Assembly: GCA_902462635.1 (NCBI GenBank)
Contig: CABQCN010000107.1
Span: forward strand, 1 to 5,641
From: an uncultured Oscillospiraceae bacterium
GTDB lineage: Bacteria; Bacillota; Clostridia; UBA1212; UBA1255
Length of the DNA: 5,641 nt
Direction of reading: 5' to 3'
The position numbers were made by a program, and so were the translations under genes. Of the stretch, positions 1 to 5,641 are shown piece by piece; the stretch's first letter is position 1, and the number at the start of each line of letters is the position of its first letter. The notes beneath the pieces were generated by a model. The model was given only the letters and a program-made list of their open reading frames with translations. It made no database searches and was not told the origin of the DNA.

Positions 1-832
1 TCACGGTCGTCTCCGTGAAAGATTCCGGCAGTTCTTCGGCAGGCGGGAGGAACGTGTAAGTATTGGCGCCCTGGACAAATTCCATGTAGGGCGTCAGCGT
101 ATCTTTTTTTTCATTATAAAGATAAAATCTGCCGTTCTCGCCGACGATATTCGTAGCGTAAAGCGTGATCACGCCATACTGGTTTTTAATAACGAACAAC
201 GCATTGTTTTTGTAACTATATTGTGTTTTTTCAAACCCTTCGGGAAGAGAAACGGATTCCGGAATATTTTCCGCGATAAAACGCATTTCCCCGTTTTCCA
301 TGAATTCAAGAGGCGTCGAAGGCGTTGCGCTTGGATCGACCGTCGGTATGAACGGGGTGGGCGTAGGCGTGGGCGTCGGTGTCGGCTGCTGAGTCGGAGG
401 CACCGGCGTCGGATAAAACCCGGTGGTCGTACTGCTGGCGGACGGCGTCCCAAGCGCTTCCATATTAATGGTATAGCTTTCCAATACCTGCGTGGAGAAC
501 GATGCTGCGGCCTCCCGGTTCATTTTGAAGTAGAAATCGATTTTGTGCGAGGTAAGATGCTCATATAAAACGATCTCTATGGTTCCGCCGGTATCGTTGA
601 TATTGTTGCTGTCCGCGCGGACGAAGGTAACGACGGAGGAATCATACTGAAAAACTGCCTGCACCGTCGCGTCGGCGTCTGATTCGTATCTTACTCTGAC
701 CCGGAATTCCGCGCCGACCTCGACATAGGAATCAACGTCTATAAACGCGCTCATGGACGCGGCTTCCGCCGGAAGCGCGCACGGGAGAATCAGGCCCAAT
801 ATCAGCATCAGGGGTAAAATTATTTTTTTCAT
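1..832 (-). CDS. Secreted cohesin-like domain protein, C-terminus outside window
   Basis: The frame is open from the ATG at 832 to the left edge (277 codons, no stop), so the C-terminus is missing. Residues 1-24 form a signal peptide: MKK, a hydrophobic core, then a probable signal peptidase I site after AEA (22-24). Residues about 28-133 resemble clostridial cohesin-like domains: a beta-strand start, 'VEVGAEFRVRV', the 'FQYDSSVVTFV' strand matching the family's L-x-YDxxVL pattern, a 'GGTIEIV' turn and an 'IDFYFK' strand. A Pro/Thr/Ser linker follows (about 128-175), including (PT)5P at 150-160. Residues 176-277 are a beta-rich region with 'LPEGFEKT', 'GRFYLYNEKKDTLTPY' and a second 'LPESFTETT', of a kind I recall near C-terminal membrane segments in Firmicutes surface proteins; that anchor is inferred. 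The start is supported by AAGGAG at 844-849, 11 bases upstream. It lies 18 bases after the dockerin-glucosaminidase gene with no terminator between, so the two are probably co-transcribed. The cohesin assignment is from pattern recognition; another immunoglobulin-like beta-sandwich is possible. Confidence 0.75.
   Translation of the reverse strand, partial: MKKIILPLMLILGLILPCALPAEAASMSAFIDVDSYVEVGAEFRVRVRYESDADATVQAVFQYDSSVVTFVRADSNNINDTGGTIEIVLYEHLTSHKIDFYFKMNREAAASFSTQVLESYTINMEALGTPSASSTTTGFYPTPVPPTQQPTPTPTPTPTPFIPTVDPSATPSTPLEFMENGEMRFIAENIPESVSLPEGFEKTQYSYKNNALFVIKNQYGVITLYATNIVGENGRFYLYNEKKDTLTPYMEFVQGANTYTFLPPAEELPESFTETTV
353..385 (-). repeat. Low-complexity (Pro-Thr)n linker coding repeat
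   Basis: Eleven codons encode alternating Pro and Thr (residues 150-160 of the cohesin-like protein), inside a wider Pro/Thr/Ser stretch at about residues 128-175. The codons are mostly CCN and ACN with a strong G/C-rich hexameric periodicity. Such linkers typically give an extended, flexible and often glycosylated spacer between surface modules. The repeat may vary in length between strains by slippage, but one sequence cannot show that. Confidence 0.8.
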
Positions 833-850
833 CTATTTTCGGACTCCTTA

Positions 851-3073
851 TCAGCGTTGTTTGATCGTACTGATCTTCAGCAGATGGCGTTGGATCGTTA
901 CGATATCGGCCAGCGAACACTTTTGATCGTGATTGGTGTCCATGGCGGTAAAATGCGGTCCGTCCAGTATTTTGATTTTGAGCAGCTGCCGTTGCACCAT
1001 TACCAGATCGGCCAGCGAAATATTGCCGTCTCCGTTTACGTCGCCGTAAATGACGACAGGATATGATTTGACGGCGGTGTTTTCTTTATACAATTGTAAT
1101 ATATCGCCTGTTGCTACGGTTCCGTTTTTGGACGCGCCGGATGCATTCAACAATTGTATTCTTCCATTTTCTACGGTGAAATTATTCAAAAATTTTGCGG
1201 CGTCCGTGCCGGGTTCCACGCCCGTGACATACGTTCCGATATCGTAAACGGCGCTTTTGATCGTAGGATCCGGAGCGGGCGAGGGACTTGGCTTCGGCGT
1301 CGCCGTCGCCGGAGGTTCTGTCGGGGTTGATGGCGCGCCGCCTTTCCGTACGATATTTACGGTATAGGTCCGCAGTTCATAACTGGGCGCCAAAACCGTG
1401 ATGACATGCTTTGTAGAGTCCGAAGAGAGTGAAATTTTACCTGCGCCGAGTACCGTGGCGCCCGAATCGCACGGTTGTACCGCGATATTCACGGAACTCG
1501 TGCCGCCGGGTACCGTTACCGTATATTCGTACGTCGTCCGGGAAAACGCCTGATTGAACGTGCCTCCGGATACGGAAATGGAGGAGAGCCAGTTATTGTT
1601 CGTGGCGTTCTTGTCATCGTTTGCGGGAGCCGCCGCCGCCAGTTCCGGCATATTGCGGTACACCGGGATTTCAAACGTAAAGATTCTCGTATCGAGAATG
1701 CCGGAATTGACGTATGCTTTCTTCATGGTAGACGCTTCGTCTGTCGGAGCATTGACATTGGACATATATTGATGGTAATACCGCCCGTTTCCGCCATCCG
1801 TGACGTCGAATTTCTGCAGATATAACGTGTTCTGTTCCTTTCGTATATAACCGCTTCCTAAAAATTCCGCGCCGCCCAAAATCGCTTTGTACGGATTCGT
1901 CCATGGACGGTAGTAAGAACCATCTTGCTTCGCATAGATTGCGCCGTTTTCCCGCGCTTCCCTGCCGCTGTGCGCGTAAGCGCCGATATTGAAAAAGTTG
2001 AAATATCCTTTATATAATTTATATTTCTCCGGATCGTCTTTCCCGTAAGTCCCGAATGCGAGATCCGTCCCGTTTACCCCCATTTCCTGCCGGATGCGGG
2101 AGGCCAGGAAGAACGGGCTGACATTCGCTTTTTTGGCGGCCTGCATGATCGTATCGACATAAGAAAATTTATAGGTAACGGTTCCGTCTGCTTTTTGGGA
2201 ACCGGCCACGATTCCGTAAGACGGGTAAAAGCTGTCGTCGCGGACTGCCTCAAATTCATATTCGCCGGCCAGGAACGTTCCTTTCACGACGCTGTACGTA
2301 TCGTCGGCATTATGAAGCTCCGGGAGATAGATGAGATCTTCGAACTGAAAGATGCTCGAATCATTGGCAAGTCCGTTCCTGGGATCGAGAAAATACGCGT
2401 TGATCGTGGCGGAAACGCCGTAACAGCCCGAGTCCAAATAAATCCATTCCTTCGTATCCCAATTATAGGCGCCCTCTTCCATGGAACGCCAGGATGCCGC
2501 ATAATAGGGATGGATCATATTTACGCCGACTTTGCCTTCTTCGTATACTGCGGTGCTCCAGTCCAGATCGATCATCTGCGCCTGAAATACCCACTTCGGA
2601 TGCTGTTTATGGAGCACCCGGAGCGGCGCCTTGTAACTTTCCGGGAACTTCTGCTCTTCCAGATATTTTTCGAATGCGGGATCTTCTCCGGCCGGCGCGA
2701 TATCATTATAAAATTGCAAATAAGTGGAAAGCACGTATCCGCTGCGCCAGGTATCGCCGGCGCGCAGGTATGTTACCTCATACCACGTTTTCCCGGATCC
2801 ATCCACGGCTGCGCCGACGACCTTGACCTGCGACCCCTTCGGCAGTCTGTCGAGCAGCATGCTGTCGGTGCCTGCGTACGCCCTGACCGCAAGATTCGTT
2901 TCGTTGGTATTGACATAGGCAAGCCCCGTTTTACCGTCGGCAATCAATGAAATCCCCTGCATTAAAACGATTATATAACAAAGCAGCGGGACGAATCCGG
3001 CCAGCAATACGGATAAACGCTTCCTGTTCGTATGTATCTCTTGTCTTTTTCTTTTGTTTGCTACGGTATCCAT
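851..3073 (-). CDS. Membrane-anchored SH3b-glucosaminidase-dockerin protein (peptidoglycan hydrolase)
   Basis: This 740-residue protein probably cleaves beta-N-acetylglucosaminyl bonds of peptidoglycan at the cell surface. Residues 1-19 are Lys/Arg-rich and 20-45 are hydrophobic without a clear signal peptidase site, so it is probably an N-terminal membrane anchor. Residues about 52-118 resemble a bacterial SH3 domain (wall binding). Residues about 137-255 ('FPESYKAPLRVLHKQHPKWVF', 'YFLDPRNGL', 'IFQFEDLIYL') are the N-terminal part common in clostridial glucosaminidases. Residues about 304-450 are the glucosaminidase domain, with likely catalytic Glu330 in 'ASRIRQEMG' and the 'FNFFNIGAY' motif. 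Residues about 495-576 are a cadherin-like beta-sandwich; 577-604 are a Pro/Thr/Ser linker; about 605-675 are a dockerin-adjacent beta module; 676-735 are a type I dockerin with two calcium loops (D678, N680, D682, S686, D689 and D712, N714, D716, S720, D723). The start is supported by AAAGGAAG at 3082-3089, 8 bases upstream, and by a consensus promoter. It is first gene of an operon with the cohesin-like gene. Confidence 0.93.
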   Translation of the reverse strand: MDTVANKRKRQEIHTNRKRLSVLLAGFVPLLCYIIVLMQGISLIADGKTGLAYVNTNETNLAVRAYAGTDSMLLDRLPKGSQVKVVGAAVDGSGKTWYEVTYLRAGDTWRSGYVLSTYLQFYNDIAPAGEDPAFEKYLEEQKFPESYKAPLRVLHKQHPKWVFQAQMIDLDWSTAVYEEGKVGVNMIHPYYAASWRSMEEGAYNWDTKEWIYLDSGCYGVSATINAYFLDPRNGLANDSSIFQFEDLIYLPELHNADDTYSVVKGTFLAGEYEFEAVRDDSFYPSYGIVAGSQKADGTVTYKFSYVDTIMQAAKKANVSPFFLASRIRQEMGVNGTDLAFGTYGKDDPEKYKLYKGYFNFFNIGAYAHSGREARENGAIYAKQDGSYYRPWTNPYKAILGGAEFLGSGYIRKEQNTLYLQKFDVTDGGNGRYYHQYMSNVNAPTDEASTMKKAYVNSGILDTRIFTFEIPVYRNMPELAAAAPANDDKNATNNNWLSSISVSGGTFNQAFSRTTYEYTVTVPGGTSSVNIAVQPCDSGATVLGAGKISLSSDSTKHVITVLAPSYELRTYTVNIVRKGGAPSTPTEPPATATPKPSPSPAPDPTIKSAVYDIGTYVTGVEPGTDAAKFLNNFTVENGRIQLLNASGASKNGTVATGDILQLYKENTAVKSYPVVIYGDVNGDGNISLADLVMVQRQLLKIKILDGPHFTAMDTNHDQKCSLADIVTIQRHLLKISTIKQR

Positions 3074-3103
3074 ATGAAATGCTTCCTTTCTCTATCACTG
3101 GAA

Positions 3104-3132
3104 ATTATAGAAAATTCTGGCGGATCTGTCAA
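3104..3132 (-). promoter_or_regulatory. Consensus sigma-A promoter for the dockerin-glucosaminidase operon
   Basis: On the minus strand there is a perfect -35 TTGACA (3132-3127), a 17-base spacer and a perfect -10 TATAAT (3109-3104). The expected start of transcription is near 3097, giving a leader of about 24 bases that contains the AAAGGAAG ribosome binding site. A match this close suggests strong basal transcription unless a repressor acts on it. Confidence 0.85.
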
Positions 3133-3136
3133 TTGA

Positions 3137-3287
3137 AAAATCCTGGAAAATCGCCATTTTTGGCAAAGTTTACAATTAAAATCCCCGTTTTTACTAAAAT
3201 CCTGGTCGTGATCGGCCGCGCTGAAAAATCCGTTTTTGCGCCGGACGGATTCCCGGCGTATAACCAGAAAGATCGGAAGGAGATTTT
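3137..3287. repeat. Cluster of AAAATC hexamers, including a 10-bp direct repeat
   Basis: AAAATC occurs on the plus strand starting at 3137, 3147, 3178, 3196 and 3225, and once inverted (GATTTT, 3282-3287). Two copies extend to the identical 10-mer AAAATCCTGG (3137-3146 and 3196-3205). Three copies are followed, after 2 to 4 bases, by TTTTT (3157-3161, 3188-3192, 3233-3237). Elsewhere on the plus strand I noticed only scattered single copies over several kilobases. The cluster lies directly upstream of the leftward -35 box and between the two promoters. It could be a protein-binding array or a bent A-tract region. No known regulator motif was recognised. Confidence 0.45.
3237..3260. other. G/C-rich inverted repeat between the divergent promoters
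   Basis: CGCCGG at 3239-3244 pairs perfectly with CCGGCG at 3253-3258 around an 8-base loop, and the stem can extend by a G-U and a T-A pair to 3237 and 3260. No T-run follows on either strand, so it is not a rho-independent terminator. It overlaps a weak promoter-like pair (TTGCGC at 3236-3241, 17 bases, TATAAC at 3259-3264), so it might be an operator or a chance palindrome. Confidence 0.3.
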
Positions 3288-3289
3288 AC

Positions 3290-3318
3290 TTGATTTACAT
3301 ACGGGAAAGATGTAAAAT
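3290..3318 (+). promoter_or_regulatory. Probable sigma-A promoter of pta-ackA
   Basis: TTGATT (3290-3295, 4 of 6 matches to TTGACA) and TAAAAT (3313-3318, 5 of 6 matches to TATAAT) are separated by the optimal 17 bases. Transcription would start near 3325, leaving a leader of about 65 bases before the pta ATG. It is the best plus-strand match seen in the intergenic region; an upstream alternative at 3236-3264 has a poorer -35. Confidence 0.65.
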
Positions 3319-3324
3319 GTCAAA

Positions 3325-3339
3325 CGGACTTTTTGTCCG
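3325..3339 (+). promoter_or_regulatory. Short hairpin at the predicted 5' end of the pta transcript
   Basis: CGGAC (3325-3329) and GTCCG (3335-3339) form a perfect 5-bp stem with a TTTTT loop, placed at the predicted transcription start. A 5'-terminal stem-loop could stabilise the mRNA, or the palindrome could be an operator just downstream of the -10 box. The T-run is in the loop, not after the stem, so it is not a terminator. Confidence 0.35.
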
Positions 3340-3383
3340 AGGTAATATAAAGAATAAAAATAAATATCGATAAGGTGGCGTAG

Positions 3384-4379
<996 letters not shown>

Positions 4380-4400
4380 CAGGAAGAAAGGCGGAAATCC

Positions 4401-5594
4401 ATGAATATATTAGTAATCAATTGCGGAAGCTCCTCATTAAAGTATCAATTGATCGATTCGGAAAATGAAAACGTACTCGCAAAAGGGCTTTGCGACAGAA
4501 TCGGCATCGACGACTCCTTTGTAAAGCAAAAAGCGACGGGAAAAGATGCTAAAGTCATCGAGGTGGAACTCAAGGACCACAACGCGGCAATTGCCGAAGT
4601 CGTAAAAGCGCTGACGAATAAAGAATATGGCGTGATCGACAGTCTGAAGGACATTTCCGCAGTGGGGCACAGGATCGTGCACGGCGGCGAGAAGTTTCAC
4701 GAATCTGCGATCATCGACGACGAAGTCATGAAAGCCATCGAAGAATGCGTACCGCTCGCGCCGCTCCACAACCCCCCGAACATCATCGGCATCAAAGCGT
4801 GCCAGAAAGCGATGAAGGGCGTACCGCAGATCGCGGTGTTCGATACGGCGTTTCATCAGACGATGCCCAAAGAAGCGTATATGTACGCATTGCCGTATGA
4901 ATATTATAAAAAATACGGAATCCGTAAGTACGGATTCCATGGGACCTCTCACAAATATGTCGCGGAACGCTGCGCCGACATTCTCGGAAAACCGCTGAAG
5001 GATCTGAAGCTCATCACTTGTCATATCGGAAACGGAGGCAGCATCGCAGCGATCAAAGGCGGAAAATGCATGGATACTTCCATGGGATTCACGCCGCTGG
5101 ACGGGCTGGAAATGGGAACCAGAAGCGGGATTCTCGATCCTGCCGTCGTCCTGTTCCTGATGGAAAACGAACACCTTTCTACAAGTGAAATGAATACGAT
5201 CCTTAACAAAAAATCAGGACTGGCCGGCGTCTCCGGCGTCAGCAGCGATATGCGAGACGTTACTACTGCGATGAAAGAAGGGAATTCCAGGGCGAAGCTC
5301 GCGCTCCAGATTTTCGCATACCGGGTAAAGTCCTATATCGGGCAGTACGCTGCGGTCATGAACGGCGTCGATGCCGTCGTGTTTACGGCAGGAATCGGCG
5401 AAAACGATGCGGAAGCGCGTATGAATTGCGCAAGCGGGCTGGAATATCTCGGCCTGCGGATCGATCCCGCAAAAAACAACATCAAGGCTGACGAAGTGGA
5501 AATTTCCACGGACGATTCCCGGGTAAAAGCATTTGTGATCGCCACGAATGAAGAACTCGCGATCGCACGGGAAACCGCAAGACTCACAAAGTAA
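4401..5594 (+). CDS. ackA: Acetate kinase
   Basis: AckA (EC 2.7.2.1) transfers phosphate from acetyl phosphate, the Pta product, to ADP, yielding acetate and ATP. The 397 residues are the usual length for this member of the ASKHA fold. The N-terminal signature '[11 protein letters not shown]' is at 5-15, '[11 protein letters not shown]' at 89-99, the second signature '[11 protein letters not shown]' at 177-187 and 'FTAGIGEND' at 328-336. Residues known from Methanosarcina thermophila fall at the same numbers here: N7, R91, D148, H180, N211, R241 and E384. The start has a Shine-Dalgarno AAAGG at 4387-4391, 9 bases upstream. No terminator is visible after the TAA. A consensus promoter begins 9 bases later, so transcription could continue into the next gene. 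Confidence 0.98.
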   Translation: MNILVINCGSSSLKYQLIDSENENVLAKGLCDRIGIDDSFVKQKATGKDAKVIEVELKDHNAAIAEVVKALTNKEYGVIDSLKDISAVGHRIVHGGEKFHESAIIDDEVMKAIEECVPLAPLHNPPNIIGIKACQKAMKGVPQIAVFDTAFHQTMPKEAYMYALPYEYYKKYGIRKYGFHGTSHKYVAERCADILGKPLKDLKLITCHIGNGGSIAAIKGGKCMDTSMGFTPLDGLEMGTRSGILDPAVVLFLMENEHLSTSEMNTILNKKSGLAGVSGVSSDMRDVTTAMKEGNSRAKLALQIFAYRVKSYIGQYAAVMNGVDAVVFTAGIGENDAEARMNCASGLEYLGLRIDPAKNNIKADEVEISTDDSRVKAFVIATNEELAIARETARLTK

Positions 5595-5603
5595 AAATTA
5601 TGC

Positions 5604-5632
5604 TTGACAATAGCGGCGGAAATGAATATAAT
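5604..5632 (+). promoter_or_regulatory. Consensus sigma-A promoter for a gene beyond the right edge
   Basis: A perfect TTGACA (5604-5609) and a perfect TATAAT (5627-5632) are separated by 17 bases. Transcription would start about 7 bases past the -10 box, near 5639, almost at the window end. In many Clostridia, ackA is followed by a DUF177 (YceD-like) gene and rpmF, so that is a plausible target, but it is not visible here. Confidence 0.85.
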
Positions 5633-5641
5633 ACCATCCGT

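Noticed and set aside
221..568. 115-codon plus-strand open frame
   Set aside because: It is antisense to the cohesin-like gene; its Arg-rich run only reflects the complement of the Pro/Thr linker codons.
770..832. Possible lipoprotein signal with Cys18 in the cohesin-like protein
   Set aside because: The residues before the Cys are Leu-Pro, which do not fit a lipobox; the AEA site at 22-24 fits signal peptidase I better.
2195..2950. 251-codon open frame on the plus strand
   Set aside because: It lies wholly antisense within the glucosaminidase gene, shows no recognisable domain, and the opposite strand has clear family motifs.
3153..3164. GCCATTTTTGGC inverted repeat as a terminator
   Set aside because: The stem is only 4 bp, the T-run is in the loop, and it lies between divergent promoters where no gene ends.
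2947..3315. 122-codon plus-strand frame crossing into the intergenic region
   Set aside because: It starts inside the glucosaminidase gene on the opposite strand, runs over both divergent promoters, and has no domain.
4437..5174. 245-codon open frame on the minus strand
   Set aside because: It is antisense within ackA, whose catalytic residues are all present on the plus strand; it is rich in Arg, Phe and Asp as expected of a shadow frame.

Overview
The window looks like a chromosomal segment of an anaerobic Gram-positive bacterium of the class Clostridia, possibly near the Christensenellales. This rests on a short-type phosphate acetyltransferase next to acetate kinase (a fermentative acetate pathway), AGGAGG-type ribosome binding sites, near-consensus sigma-A promoters, and a surface protein combining SH3b, glucosaminidase, cadherin-like and type I dockerin modules. 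Base composition looks close to balanced and similar throughout, with no sign of recent transfer. The genus cannot be fixed from the sequence alone.

Layout: two divergent transcription units flank a 316-base intergenic region (3074-3389). Leftward (minus strand) is a two-gene surface operon. First comes a 740-residue membrane-anchored cell-wall glucosaminidase ending in a type I dockerin (851-3073). After an 18-base gap comes a secreted protein with a cohesin-like domain (start at 832), which runs off the left edge of the window. Rightward (plus strand) is pta (3390-4379), then after 21 bases ackA (4401-5594). The last 40 bases hold a consensus promoter for a gene beyond the right edge.

How the genes work together: Pta and AckA convert acetyl-CoA to acetate with one ATP gained. 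All the catalytic residues recalled for the Methanosarcina thermophila enzymes can be found at matching positions. The leftward pair is the more unusual part. A dockerin on a peptidoglycan hydrolase and a cohesin-like module in the next gene suggest a small, non-cellulosomal cohesin-dockerin assembly at the cell surface. The pairing is inferred from domain content and gene adjacency, not shown.

The intergenic region holds a TTGACA-N17-TATAAT promoter for the surface operon, a TTGATT-N17-TAAAAT promoter for pta-ackA, a short hairpin at the predicted 5' end of the pta transcript, and a dense cluster of AAAATC hexamers. No RNA genes, mobile elements, CRISPR arrays or rho-independent terminators were seen.
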